Assembly: GCA_963798775.1 (NCBI GenBank) | Contig: CAWCUK010000001.1 | Span: 310,001 to 374,000 of the forward strand | DNA from: CAWCUK01 sp963798775 | Lineage (GTDB): Bacteria; Bacteroidota; Ignavibacteria; Ignavibacteriales; Ignavibacteriaceae | Length of the DNA: 64,000 bases | Reading direction: 5' to 3' | Shown: positions 33,655-44,413 of the stretch, piece by piece | Layout: each line of letters begins with the position of its first letter | Position numbering within the stretch: position 1 is the first letter of the stretch | Translations under genes and position numbers: made by a program | Notes under the pieces: generated by a model | Seen by the model: only the letters and a program-made list of their open reading frames with translations | Database searches by the model: none | What the model was told of the DNA's origin: nothing

Positions 33655-34023
33655 ATGGAACTAATTCAAATTATTATTCTTTCGCTTAAACTTTTTACAG
33701 TTACCGCAATACTTGTAATATCTATTGCTTATGTAGTTTATAAATTAAGAACTAAAAACGAGGTAAAGCCTCATTTACGTTCAACTGTATTTAGTTCTGA
33801 ACCCGCGTTTGAGTCAACTGAAATGGCGTTTGGGGAATATGCTGAATCTGTTCCCGGATATAATCAGCAGGATCAAAGATTTAATATTGTCAATGAACAT
33901 CAAACTGTTGGAAACAGTTACTATCAGAATGAAAACTTTCAGCCGTCTCAGAACAACGACCAAAATATATATTATTACTATTCTACAAATAGAAATGAAC
34001 AAATGCATAAAGTAAGAACATAA
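33655..34023 (+). CDS. Hypothetical single-pass membrane protein with Asn/Gln/Tyr-rich tail
   Basis: An AAAAAGGAAACT Shine-Dalgarno region precedes the ATG. The 122-residue protein has one N-terminal hydrophobic segment (about residues 4-29), a short basic stretch (YKLRTKNEVK), then a soluble tail rich in Asn, Gln and Tyr with a YYYY run near the end. I do not recognise the family. It is a single-gene unit between the divergent HU gene and a strong terminator. Low-complexity, polar tails like this are often disordered. Confidence 0.6.
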   Translation: MELIQIIILSLKLFTVTAILVISIAYVVYKLRTKNEVKPHLRSTVFSSEPAFESTEMAFGEYAESVPGYNQQDQRFNIVNEHQTVGNSYYQNENFQPSQNNDQNIYYYYSTNRNEQMHKVRT

Positions 34024-34096
34024 GTTTTCAATTACAGATTTCAAATTTAAATAAAAAAAAAGAAATTAAGAAGAATATTTTTCTTCCCATAAAAAT

Positions 34097-34129
34097 AAAA
34101 AGGCTGTCATTTTTTTTAACAGCCTTTTT
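34097..34129. terminator. Bidirectional terminator
   Basis: AAAAAGGCTGT (34097-34107) and ACAGCCTTTTT (34119-34129) form an 11-bp stem, with T-rich sequence following on both strands. It ends the 33655-34023 gene on one side and the S9 peptidase on the other. Confidence 0.82.
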
Positions 34130-34134
34130 ATTTT

Positions 34135-36209
34135 TTATTGAAAACTTAAGTTTTTTACCATCTTGTGAACATCATAAGGAGCAGGATCTCCGCCTAAATA
34201 TTTATGAAACCAATCTAAATGCGCGTCATAATAAAGCGGCATAGATTTTACGACACTCGGCCAATGTCCGTCATTCTTAAATATTATTAATCTCGAATCA
34301 ATTCCTAAAGTTTGAAGAGTAGTAAAATATTGAATGCTTTGGGTGTAAGGAACTCTAAAATCTTTTTGGCCGGTGATAATTAAAGTAGGAGTTGAAAAAT
34401 TTTTTACAAAATTTGAAGGAGAATATTTTTCATAAAGGTCAGAATTCCACGGTTGACCTTTTAAATCCCAATTAACAAACCATAACTCTTCCGTAGCTCC
34501 CCACATTGAGCGTAAATCATAAATTCCCATCATAGAGGCAAGACATTTAAATCTTTTAGTTTTTGCCTGAAACCAGTTCATCATATACCCGCCGAAGGAC
34601 CAGCCCATCGCGCCGACTTTACTTGTATCAACATAAGAAAGTTTTTCTAGTGCGTCGGTAACTTTCATTAAATCTTCAAAAACTTTCCCCCCCAATCTCC
34701 GGAAATTTCTGCTGTATATGCTTGTCCATATCCTGTTGATCCATGCGGATTTGGAAACGCGACTACATAACCGGCTCCCGGATAAACTTGCCAATCGCCA
34801 CGGAAAGAATCCATCCACTGACCTTGCGGTCCGCCATGAACATTTAAGATTAAAGGATATTTTTTATTCGGGTCAAAATTATGCGGCTTCACGATAAAAA
34901 TTTCTACTTTTTTTCCGTCCGCGCCTTCAACCCACATTTTTTCCGCGGGACGAAAATCAACTTCATCTAGAAGATCATTATTAAATGAAGTTATTTTTTT
35001 ATAATTTTCTTCACCAATTTTTAGTGAATAAATTTCTCCCGGTTTACCGGTTGTACGCGCCATATAATATAATGTATTTTGATCCGGAGAAACATCATAA
35101 CCAAGAACAGCTTGCTCGCCTGTTAGTTCATCAATTTTTTCCGAAGAAACATCTAATTTATAAATAGTTGAATAACCCTGGTTTTCCGCGGCAAAATAAA
35201 TTGTTTTTGAATTTTTAGCCCAATTAAAATCATCTATCCAGTTATCAAAGTTTTCTGTAATTATTTTAGAAGTTTTATTTTCTCTATCGTAAAGAGCAAT
35301 TCTAAATTTATCGGATTCATAAGCAGGAGTTTTTTGGGTTCTATATGCAATATATTTTCCGTCAGGAGAATAAATCGGCCAGCCGTCCCAGCCTTTATTA
35401 TCTTTAGTAATATTTACGGCATCTCCGCCTTTAACCGAAACAGTCCAAAGATCAGCGTTAGTTTGGGCTTCAGGATGCGGATCATGGTTAGAGACAAAAC
35501 AGAGTTCTTTGCTGTCCGGAGAAAAATTATAACCAATTCCTCCGCCGAGCATAAAAGTTGGAGATACCCATTTGCCGGGAGTAACATCGGTATAAGTTTT
35601 TTCATCAATATTATAAATAATAATATGAGAATATTTTTCCGCTTGGTATGAAGTCCAATGCCTAAAGAGAAGATCATCGGCTACGTAAGCTTGTATTGGA
35701 CCTTTCTCGGCAGACTCACTAATTTTCTTATTACAATCTTGATCTGCTCCGCATTCTGGATAAACATCCGCATCAAACGCGATAAGTTTTCCGTTGGGTG
35801 AAAGAACCGGTGCATCGATTCCGCTGTAATAATCAGTTATTTTTTCTGTTTCATTATCCTCTAAAGTATAAGTAAAAACCTGAGGTGCGCCGTCACGAGA
35901 AGAAACAAACATGATTTTTCCGCTGCTCATCCAGATTGGATTATAATCAGCTTTTTCATTGTTTGTAATATTTTGTAAATCGGAACCATTCTTTTTCATA
36001 ACATATATTTCGGTGTTAGATTTACCTTCTTCCAATTTATAATCGGTAACTGTAAACGCAATCATTTCACCATCGGGTGAAAGTACGGGAGCACCTACAT
36101 TTTTAACTTTATAAAGATCGGCAATTGTAAAAGCTCTTTTTTGCGCAAATGAATCTGCCGAAATAATAAGTAAAGAAATTAACAAGAGTGAAACTAATCG
36201 GTATTTCAT
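34135..36209 (-). pseudogene. S9-family (prolyl oligopeptidase-like) secreted peptidase, frameshifted
   Basis: The gene encodes a signal peptide (ends about residue 22, DSFAQ), a WD40/TolB-like propeller (repeats such as SPDGEMIAF, SPNGKLIAF, SPDGKYIAY) and a C-terminal alpha/beta hydrolase. The hydrolase shows nucleophile GWSFGGYM, the Asp loop QKDFRVPYTQS and His in DGHWPSV. It would cleave peptides in the periplasm or outside the cell. The frame breaks at a run of seven Cs on the plus strand (34687-34693): the first frame ends DWGGKFLKI, while one more G on the coding strand restores DWGGKVFED and a 690-residue protein. Either a sequencing indel or a real tract-length change. Confidence 0.9.
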
Positions 36210-36469
36210 ATTATACTTCCGTAAGTTATTATTAGTAAATAATCTTAAAAAATAAATAATTCATTTAACAGATAGAAATTTAACTGAATACATCCTTCGC
36301 TAAAAGGAATTTCATCAAGATGAACAAAAAACTTTTAGCGCGGGATTTTCCGGTGAGGGAAAAGAAGTTCCGGTGAAATATTCATATTTTATATTTTATG
36401 TTAAAAAAGATATATTTGAACAAAATCTAAAAGAATTAAATTTTTTCAGGAATATAAAAAAGGGAAATT

Positions 36470-36832
36470 ATGGCAGGATATGAATTTCAAAAGAAACCAT
36501 TTATAGTGCCTACTAACGACGGTAAATTAATTGAAGAACATTTCGGCAAAGCCAGCATAAATACAGGAGATTATAGTTTTGCTCATATGATTGCGCCTCC
36601 AGATTGGTCGGAGCCGTTTCAAACTCCTGAATTTGATGAAATTACTTATCTCATTTCGGGCAAGAAAAAAATAGAGGTGAACGGAGAAGAAATTTTTCTT
36701 GAAAAGAACCAATCTATTTGTATTAAAAAAGGAAGCCGGGTTAGATATTCAAATCCTTTTGATGAGCCTTGCGAATATATTTCTGTTTGCGTTCCCGCGT
36801 TTACATTAGATAAAGTACATAGAGAGGACTAA
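36470..36832 (+). CDS. Cupin-domain protein (EutQ-like)
   Basis: A 120-residue single-domain cupin. The beta-barrel strands are visible, including EFDEITYLISGKKKIEVNGE and the closing GSRVRYSNPFDEPCEYISVC. The classical metal-binding histidines are replaced (Glu in FDEITYLI and only a few His elsewhere), as in EutQ-type and other small cupins, so metal binding is uncertain. A GGGAAATT ribosome-binding region precedes the ATG. It sits 89 bases before the DUF819 permease on the same strand and may be co-transcribed. The substrate is unknown. Confidence 0.75.
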   Translation: MAGYEFQKKPFIVPTNDGKLIEEHFGKASINTGDYSFAHMIAPPDWSEPFQTPEFDEITYLISGKKKIEVNGEEIFLEKNQSICIKKGSRVRYSNPFDEPCEYISVCVPAFTLDKVHRED

Positions 36833-36921
36833 TAAGTTATTAATCAAATTTATACTTTTATATAACATTTCATTTTTATATTTTATCCGCAGCTCACCAA
36901 AAAAATATACAAAGGAAAAAA

Positions 36922-38069
36922 ATGTTTGAAACGAGTTTAATCTCGCCTGAGAATACTTGGGCAATTTGGGCAGTTCTATTTTCAGCGGCGGCATTTGGAA
37001 TTTGGGCGGAAACGACAAAAATTGGGGCAAAACTTTCGGCTGTAGTAATTTCTATACTTACAACTTTTATTTTATCTAATCTATATGTTATTCCGACTGC
37101 TGCGCCGGCTTATGATGTGGTGTGGTCTTATTTAGTTCCGCTCGCAATACCGCTCCTTTTATTTAAAGCCAATTTAAAAGAATTATTAAAGAAGCCGGGC
37201 CGACATTGCTCGCGTTTTTTTTCGGCGCAATAGGAACGGTTCTAGGAACAATAATCGCTTTTAAATTTATTCCTCTCGGTGAACATGGTTGGCAATTGGC
37301 GGGAATATTTTGTTCAACTTATATCGGCGGTTCAATGAATTTTGTAGCAGCCGCAGAAGCATTAAAACTTAATTCTCCCGATCTAATGGCTGCCGGTGTT
37401 GCCGCGGATAATTTAATTATGACAATTTATTTCTTAATACTTTTTGCGCTTCCTTCTGTAGCTATTTTACGTAAATGGTATCCCACCTATCATGATGATA
37501 AAGCTCATACAATTACCGAGGTTGATGCCGAAGAACTAAAAGAAGGTGGTTCTCTAAATCTTATGAATATGGGAAAAGCATTGGCGATAGGAACTGTAAT
37601 TAGTGCGGTTGGGTTTTATCTTGCCGATCTCTCCGGAATACAAGGAAGCGGAATATTAATTATAACAGCTATTGTGGTTTCACTTGCGACAATTTTCCCT
37701 AAACAAATCGGCGGTATTGCCGGCGCAGATCAAATAGGTACTTTTATGATGCAGATATTTTTTGCTGTAATAGGAGCTAGCGCTAATATAAAAATTGTTC
37801 TTGAATACGGGCCGCTTCTTTTCTTATTTGCCGGTTTAATTTTATTTATTCATTTAATTTTTCTTTTAACAGCTGGAAAAATTTTCAAACTAGATTTAAG
37901 CGAACTTGTAATTGCTTCCAATGCAAATATGGGAGGGCCAACTACAGCCGCCGCTATGGCTGTCGGCCGAAGATGGAAAGCATTGGTAATTCCGGCTATT
38001 CTTTGCGGGACTTTAGGCTACGCTGTAGCAACATTTATAGGGGTAGCAACGGCTTACTGGATTAAATAA
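36922..38069 (+). pseudogene. DUF819 family membrane transporter, frameshifted
   Basis: DUF819 proteins are polytopic permeases of about 380 residues with unknown substrates. Membrane segments are evident throughout: the first part starts ENTWAIWAVLFSAAAFGIWA and the second has YIGGSMNFVAAAEALKLN, VTGASANIKIVLEYG-like (here VIGASANIKIVLEYG) and SNANMGGPTTAAAMAVGRRW. The frame breaks at about 37177-37206. The first frame reads LKELLKKPGRHC and stops, while a shifted frame reads IIKEAGPTLLAFFFGAIGTV, the normal family sequence. Adding one base near AAAGAATTATT joins them. A strong bidirectional terminator follows. Confidence 0.85.
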
Positions 38070-38159
38070 AATTCAAATTCTCTCTTAAAAAAAGTTCAAC
38101 GGAGAAATCTTCATATATACAGGCGCGTAACGGATTAAAACATTTTTTTCGCTTTAATC

Positions 38160-38192
38160 AAAAAACCCTTCTGTAGGAAAGAAGGGTTTTTT
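38160..38192. terminator. Bidirectional terminator between DUF819 and GMP reductase genes
   Basis: AAAAAACCCTTCT (38160-38172) and AGAAGGGTTTTTT (38180-38192) form a 13-bp stem with a 7-base loop, between convergent genes, with T-runs on both strands. Confidence 0.85.
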
Positions 38193-38207
38193 ATTGAATT
38201 ATCTTAT

Positions 38208-39227
38208 TTAAATTTTAGGAAGCCTCTCTAGATAAGAACTGTTGCTTAAAATGGCGAAAGTTTCTGTTTTTCTTAATTCTTCAAGATTAAAACAATTCAT
38301 GTAACTCATCGAACTTTTCAATCCGTCGGCAATACTATCAATAACATTTTTTACATCGCCTTTATACGGAACCATAGTTTCTTCACCTTCAATAAATTCT
38401 TTTCTCATCTTAACTCCGAAAGAAGCCGAGCCGCGATATTTTTTCCATAACTGTCCATTATATTTTATAACTTCGCCGGGAGTCTCACTGGTTCCGGAAA
38501 GCATTCTTCCCAACATTACAGCATCGGCGCCTAACGCTATTGCTTTCGCAACATCACCGGGACTTTTAATCCCGCCGTCCGCGATAATTTTTATATTTAA
38601 TTTTTTTTCCGCTCTCGAAAAAAACACATTCAGCAAAGAAGAAACCTGCCCTATCCCGATTCCTGTTTGAATTGAGGTAGTACAAACACTTCCGCTTCCA
38701 ATTCCAACTCGAACGGCATCCGCACCGGCATCTTCAAGCTGCTGTAAAGAAGCGCCGTGCGCAATGTTTCCAATCATTACTTTTATATCTTTAAATTTAT
38801 TTTTTACTTCTTCGGTTTTCTTTAAAACTTCATGATTATTAGCATTAGCGGTATCAATACAAACAACTTGTTTTCCTTCAAGTAATTTCTCAATTATATC
38901 CGGAGGTGTATTTAACGCGATTGAAACCGCGATTATATTATTCCCCGATTGATTATTTTTTATAATTTCATCAAGTGATGAATCAAATCTATTTAGAACC
39001 CCCATACAGCCTAAACTTGTTAAAGTTTTTGCCATATCAATTCCGGAAACTGTATCCATAGGACTTGAAACAACCGGAAGCGAAAGTTTGACACCTAAAA
39101 ATTCACAATTTGTATTGGCTTCATTTCTTGATTTAATTCTTGATACTTCAGTCGGAATTAAACTTATATCATCATAAGTTAAAGATTGATGAAATTCATT
39201 TAACGTGCTTTTGGAATAGATCTTCAT
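38208..39227 (-). CDS. guaC: GMP reductase / IMP dehydrogenase family protein
   Basis: The TIM-barrel enzyme has 339 residues and lacks the CBS pair found in most IMP dehydrogenases, so GMP reductase (GMP to IMP with NADPH) is more likely. Visible motifs are SLTYDDISLIPTEVS at the N-terminus, LPVVSSPMDTVSGIDMA, the catalytic Cys loop GIGSGSVCTTSIQTGIG, IIADGGIKSPGDVAKAIALG (phosphate site) and GADAVMLGRMLSGT. The gene symbol is given on architecture, since the two activities differ by few residues. Confidence 0.8.
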   Translation of the reverse strand: MKIYSKSTLNEFHQSLTYDDISLIPTEVSRIKSRNEANTNCEFLGVKLSLPVVSSPMDTVSGIDMAKTLTSLGCMGVLNRFDSSLDEIIKNNQSGNNIIAVSIALNTPPDIIEKLLEGKQVVCIDTANANNHEVLKKTEEVKNKFKDIKVMIGNIAHGASLQQLEDAGADAVRVGIGSGSVCTTSIQTGIGIGQVSSLLNVFFSRAEKKLNIKIIADGGIKSPGDVAKAIALGADAVMLGRMLSGTSETPGEVIKYNGQLWKKYRGSASFGVKMRKEFIEGEETMVPYKGDVKNVIDSIADGLKSSMSYMNCFNLEELRKTETFAILSNSSYLERLPKI

Positions 39228-39328
39228 TTTACTTATTTCTTTCTTAAAATTAACTAATTAACAATTTCAAATTTTGCGCACCAAACCCGGTAAATTTAAG
39301 ATGAAAAAATTTTCTATAAAAATTTTAA

Positions 39329-41183
39329 TTAAGAATTGATTAAGGTTTCAACTTCATTTAAAAGTTCATCCATTTTTCTGTGGTTGCGTTTACCGGCTCG
39401 GGAGAATTCATATCTACACCGGCGGCTTTTAAAATATTTATAGAATAATCGGAACTTCCGGATTTTAGAAAGTTCAAATATTTTTCAACTGCCGGTTGTC
39501 CTTCCGATTTAACTTTTTTCGCCAAAACTTCAGAAGCCGCAAATCCGGTTGCGTATTGATAAACATAAAAATTATAATAAAAATGGGGAATTCTTGCCCA
39601 GGTAAATTCCTCTTCTTCATCAATAACCATTTCCGGTCCCCAATACTTCTGATAAATATCCCTGTATAATTTGCTTAAAACATCCGAAGTTAAGAGCTTC
39701 TCCTTTTTCAGATTTTTCATAAACCAGCATTTCAAATTCAGCAAACATTGTCTGCCGGTAAAATGTAGAAGTAATATTATTCAAATATTTTTCGAGCAAA
39801 TAAAGTTTTTCTTCTTTTGATTCAGAATGCTCAATAAAATAATCAAGCAGAAGAGATTCATTAAAAGTAGAGGCAACTTCGGCAAGAAAAATTGAATAAT
39901 TAGCATAAGGAAAAGGCTGTGTTTTACCGGTATAATAAGAATGCATATTATGTCCCATTTCATGAGCCAAAGTAAAAACATCGTTCAGCAAATCAGTCCA
40001 GTTTAATAAAACATAAGGATGAACTCCGAAAGTAGTACCGGAAGAATAAGCACCGCTTCTTTTCGCCTGTGTTTCATAAACATCAATCCAGCGGTTATCA
40101 AAAGCTGTTTGTATTGAATTTAAATAATCTTTGCCCATCGGCTGAAGCGCTTTAAATACAATTTCTTTCGCTTCTTCATAAGGATATTTTTTTTCCGATT
40201 TTTCAGAGAATAAGGAGACATAAACATCATAAGCATGCAGTTCATCAATTTTAAGAATTTTCTTTTTTAACGAAGCCCATCTGTGCAGCGGTTTTACATT
40301 CTTATTTGCCGATTCAATTAATTTATCATAAACCGAAATTGGAATATTATTAACATCAAGTGCGGCTTCTCTGGCGGAAGAATATTTTCTTACCTTAGCA
40401 TTAAAAATATTTGTTTTAAGATTTCCGTTAAATAACGCTGAAAAAGTATTTACATATTCTTTATAAGGTTTGTAGTAACTTTTAAAAGCTCTTTCTCTAT
40501 AACTCTCTATCTTTAGAATATATCGCGGCATAAAAACGAGCATGAGAAATTTCTATCTCTCTGCCCTGCTCATCTTTAACTTTCGGAAATTTCATATCCG
40601 CGTTTGTAAACATTGAATAAGCGTTATACGGAACGGAAGTAACTTCGCTTGCAAGCGCAAGGATTTCTTCTTCATGTTTTTTTAATGTGTGTAATTTTGT
40701 TCTGATTAAATTTTCGATATTGTGCCGGTAGATTTTCAATTCTTTTTTTGAGTCCACCATCTGAAGAAGTTTTTCATCGGGAATATTTAAAAGTTCAGGG
40801 CGAATAAAAGAACTTGCCTGCTGAACTTTGGAATAAAGTGTTTTAATTCTATCATCCATTGCCTGATATTTTGTCACTCGCAAATCGCTGTCTTTCGAAA
40901 GCATAGCATAAAGATATAGCTGCTCGAATTTAATACCCACTTCATCATCAAATTTTAAACAGCTTAACAGTCTTTCCGGACTTTCTGCCAGCGTGCCTTC
41001 AAATTTTTTGAATTCATTAATATTATTTTCTATCCATTTAAAATCAGATTCCCACAACTCCTCATTTTCATATATATCGGATAAATTCCATTTATACTTT
41101 TCATCAATTTCATTTCTGGAAAGAAGTTCAGTTCTTTCTTCCCCAACTGAATAAAACCTCAAATTTCGATTTAAATCTTGCAT
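39329..41183 (-). pseudogene. pepF: Oligoendopeptidase F (M3 family), with three frameshifts
   Basis: Cytoplasmic zinc metallopeptidase that cleaves oligopeptides. Read through its breaks it is about 618 residues, the normal size. The N-terminal part opens KYKWNLSDIYENEELWESD; the catalytic part carries the HExxH motif LAHEMGHNMHSYYTG with the downstream Glu in AEVASTFNESLL; the C-terminal part has YWGPEMVIDEEEEFTWARIP and the YVYQYATGFAAS block. Breaks lie near 40497-40503 (RDRELR junction), 39689-39695 (EALTSDVLS junction) and 39373-39379. At the third break one more A gives an ending MDELLNEVETLINS and a stop at 39329. Each is a single-base event. Confidence 0.88.
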
Positions 41184-41331
41184 AAAACTTCTATTTTTTA
41201 ATTATTTATGGAATTTTTAACTCAAGTGAATTACAAATATATAAAAAAGTTATCCAATGTGTAGCTGTATTTTAGGGATTGATAAATTTAGTGACAGAGA
41301 TGTAAAAATGATTTACCCCATATTTTCTATT

Positions 41332-41790
41332 TTATTCGGCATCAAATAATTTTTTAAATTCGTCTATATCTTTCTGTAAAGAATCTATAATAGCTTTTTC
41401 TTCATCTTGATTTTTAGATTTCATTATTTCTTTGCCGAAATCTTCCGAGCTTATAACTTCACAGCTGCAAACTCTGGCAAACTCTCGCAAATTTCCATCC
41501 GAAGTAACAACTGAAAGCAGCTTTCTATTTCGTGTCTGTTCAATTTGATATTTTATTTTATCATCGGCGGTTTCATTTTCAGAATAAATAATTTTGATTT
41601 TGGAAACTTTAATAGGAAGATTCGGATGTCCGTCAAAATGTAAAGTAGCTTTATATTTTTTCTGCTGAAAAAATCTATCAAGTACAAACGCCAATTTTTC
41701 TCGTGATGCTTGTTTATCTTTTTTTTGCAGATTTTTTATTGATTTTATTTTTCCAATTAAATTATTACCGTCAATTATGTATCGTTTCAT
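41332..41790 (-). CDS. NYN (PIN-like) domain protein, YacP/Rae1-type
   Basis: A 152-residue protein of the NYN nuclease group. It begins RYIIDGNNLIGK, with the conserved Asp and Asn of the active site, has the second acidic position in LHFDGHPNLP and the third in the block ADDKIKYQIEQ followed by VVTSDGNLREFARVCSCEV. In Bacillus the related Rae1 (YacP) cleaves mRNA in the ribosome A site. Ribonuclease activity is therefore likely here, but the target is unknown. It begins three bases after the lptD stop in the minus-strand order lptD upstream to NYN downstream is reversed: NYN lies after lptD. Confidence 0.82.
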   Translation of the reverse strand: MKRYIIDGNNLIGKIKSIKNLQKKDKQASREKLAFVLDRFFQQKKYKATLHFDGHPNLPIKVSKIKIIYSENETADDKIKYQIEQTRNRKLLSVVTSDGNLREFARVCSCEVISSEDFGKEIMKSKNQDEEKAIIDSLQKDIDEFKKLFDAE

Positions 41791-41793
41791 AAA

Positions 41794-44365
41794 TTACTTT
41801 CCGCTGAAGAATTGATCTCGTTTAGTAAGTTTTAAATCCTGCAGCTGCGGTGCTTTAACCCTAACTTCTAAATAATAGCCTCTATAACTTCCCAATGGAT
41901 TCCAAGTAAAATTCATTATCCATGCATGAAGATCGCGTGAAATTCTAATTTGCGGAGCCGCGAATTCTTTACTTTGAAAATCATAACTGCCGCCTAAAGC
42001 TAACTTCCAATTCGGCGTTAAATTAAAATTTAAACTGGCATTTAAATTAGATCGCACTAAATATTGAAGAGGTGTAGGTTTACTCATATTATAGTTATAG
42101 CTTAAAGAAACATCCCAAGGAATTGAAAAATCAGTTTCTTTCGCGTCGTAAATTCCTTTGTAAACATTATCCTGAGTCTGCCCAAGTTCATAAGTGGATT
42201 TTAAAGTGGTATCAACTTTTTCTCCGTTTCTTGATTTTAACCTTTCGCCGGAAAGACTGGTTGAAATTGAAAAATTAAAATTTGTCAGTCTAAGTAAACC
42301 TTTGCCTTCATTTATTAAAAATTTATTTATCCGTTGAATACTTTTCTGCCCGGTTTCGTAGTAATCATAAAGAGAAAATGTTGAAGAACCGGAAAAACTA
42401 AATAATTCACCGATTTGAGTTCTGTAGCTAAGATTTATATCAGAAAATTTCAAACTATCGGCGGCAAAATTATAATTTATTCCCGCTGATAAATTAAGCA
42501 ACTGAATTTTCTTTTCTTTTGAAGTTGTATCAGTCGGGTCGACAGTTGTTTTCATTTCAAAAATATTAGATACATTAAATGAAAGATTCTGCTGTTCACC
42601 TGCTCCCGCTCCGCCGTAAACCTCTTTTTGATATTTATCGTAACGAACAATTTTACCCGTAGAAGTTCTATAAGCACCATAATAACCCCATTGAGGTTTT
42701 GAAAAATCGGGCTGATAACTATAAGAAACACTTGGATTAACTGTATGGCGAATTGCGGCAATTCCCAAAATATTAGGATTGATAATTCCGTAAAATTTAG
42801 TTTGGCTCGATACACCGAATCTGAAAGTTCGCACAAAATTTATTGCTTTCACATCTTCGGTAACTATAGAATCCGCTGATTTTGATGGATTATAAATCGC
42901 GTATTGATTGATGTGCTTATTGTACCATTTTTCAGTGTAACTAAAATTTGGAGTAAAACTAAAGTAGCCGATTTTGGGAGAAAAACTGGAGGAAAAATTA
43001 TGCTGAATTCCGCCCCGCACTTGAAGATTTCCCGCTTCTTTAATTCTTCTATTTTGAAATTGGCCGCTATAGCTATATCCGAAAAGTTCATACCATTTTT
43101 GATCTGCGCCGCTTCCTTTTCTTCTAAAAGGATAACTCTGGGAATGATTAAAATTTAGCTTCGGAAGAAACTCAGTAATATTGCCGTTTTGTAATTCTTG
43201 TCGTCTGCTGTAATTTAAAGAAATACTATTTCCGGATTCTTCCCAAGATTTAAAATAAGTGGCATTTGAAATAATTTCCTGCCGCAGCAATTCATTATAA
43301 TTTTTGATATTCTGCGTTATATAATTACTACCGGAAACAAATTCTAAATTAGCGTCAAATCGGGAAGAAGGATTTATCGTCTGGTTGTGAGTCCATTTAA
43401 TTCTCCAATCCTGCCTTTGCATTTTATCGGGATCAGAATCTTCACCGCTTTGAAAATTTGGATAATCCGCCTTCCAAATTTCCGCTAAAGCTGTAGCGTT
43501 TTGCGTAACGGAAACGGCTGTTTAAATTATAACTTCCGCGCGTATAATAATCAGCAGTAAGATTTATATCCATATAATCATTTATTGCCCAGAAATAACC
43601 GAAGCGGGAAAAATAAGTTCCATAAGCATCGCTTTGTCCGAAGGCCGGAGGTAGAATTCCGGAACGCCTTCCCGATTCAATCGGGAAAACCGCAAAAGGA
43701 ACGGGAATCGGGAAAGGAACGCCGCCGAAATAAAGCCAAATCCATTTAGCCACGATTTGGCTTTTCTGTATAACTTTCATTTCGGGAGAATAGAAATAAT
43801 AATGCGGCGGAATGGCATCACAAGTTGTGTAAATTCCATCTTTAATAAAATAAGTATCTTTTGTTACTTTTTTTATTTTTTCGCCGGTATAAATTGCTCC
43901 TTCCAGTTTAGTTCCGGCAGATGAAATAAATCCTTGTGCGGTTTTAAAATTATAGGTTAAAGTTTTTCCTTCGTATTCTTCATTTCCTTCTTTTAGAACG
44001 GGAGTTTTAACTAATTCTCCTTCTACAGAATCTGAGGGAATTCCTTCCGCATCAATTCTGTGAGAGTTAAAATCTACATAAATATGGGCACTTTTTAAAT
44101 CAGTTTCTTTATATTTTACTTCGGCATTGCCGTAAATATTCATTTTCTTTTGCTTAGCGAAAAAGAAAAGTGAATCGGAAGAACTTGCGTAAATTATGGT
44201 ATCAACATCGCTGGTTTTACGGGCGGTTGTATCTTTTAAGGAAACTGAATCTGAGACAGCTGCTTTTAATGAATCAATTTTATTAAGCAGAACTGAGTCC
44301 TTAACTTGAGCGGAAAGCAGAGACGCGAGAATAAAAAGTAAAGATATAGAAAAAAGTAATTTCAT
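41794..44365 (-). pseudogene. lptD: LptD-like outer-membrane LPS-assembly protein, frameshifted
   Basis: LptD is the outer-membrane beta-barrel that, with LptE, inserts lipopolysaccharide. The start has a signal peptide (MKLLFSISLLFILASLLSAQ), then an OstA/LptA-like jelly-roll region (KKMNIYGNAEVKYKETDLKS and following), the plug/barrel entry KWIWLYFGGVPFPIPVPFAV with SGRRSGILPPAFG, and a long aromatic-rich barrel. The frame breaks near 43461-43468: the first frame ends GGLSKFSKR, the second reads YPNFQSGEDSDPDK before QRQDWRIKW. Skipping one base gives 857 residues, a normal size. A lipid-A-bearing outer membrane is implied. Confidence 0.85.
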
Positions 44366-44413
44366 ATAAAATAGTATGCAGCCCGACTGTTGTTTGAAAT
44401 TCCTGCTAAAGTT

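Noticed and set aside
36280..36460. Regulatory RNA upstream of the cupin gene
   Set aside because: A short GC-richer patch and a TTCATC/GATGAA palindrome are present, but they do not form a convincing riboswitch or conserved fold.
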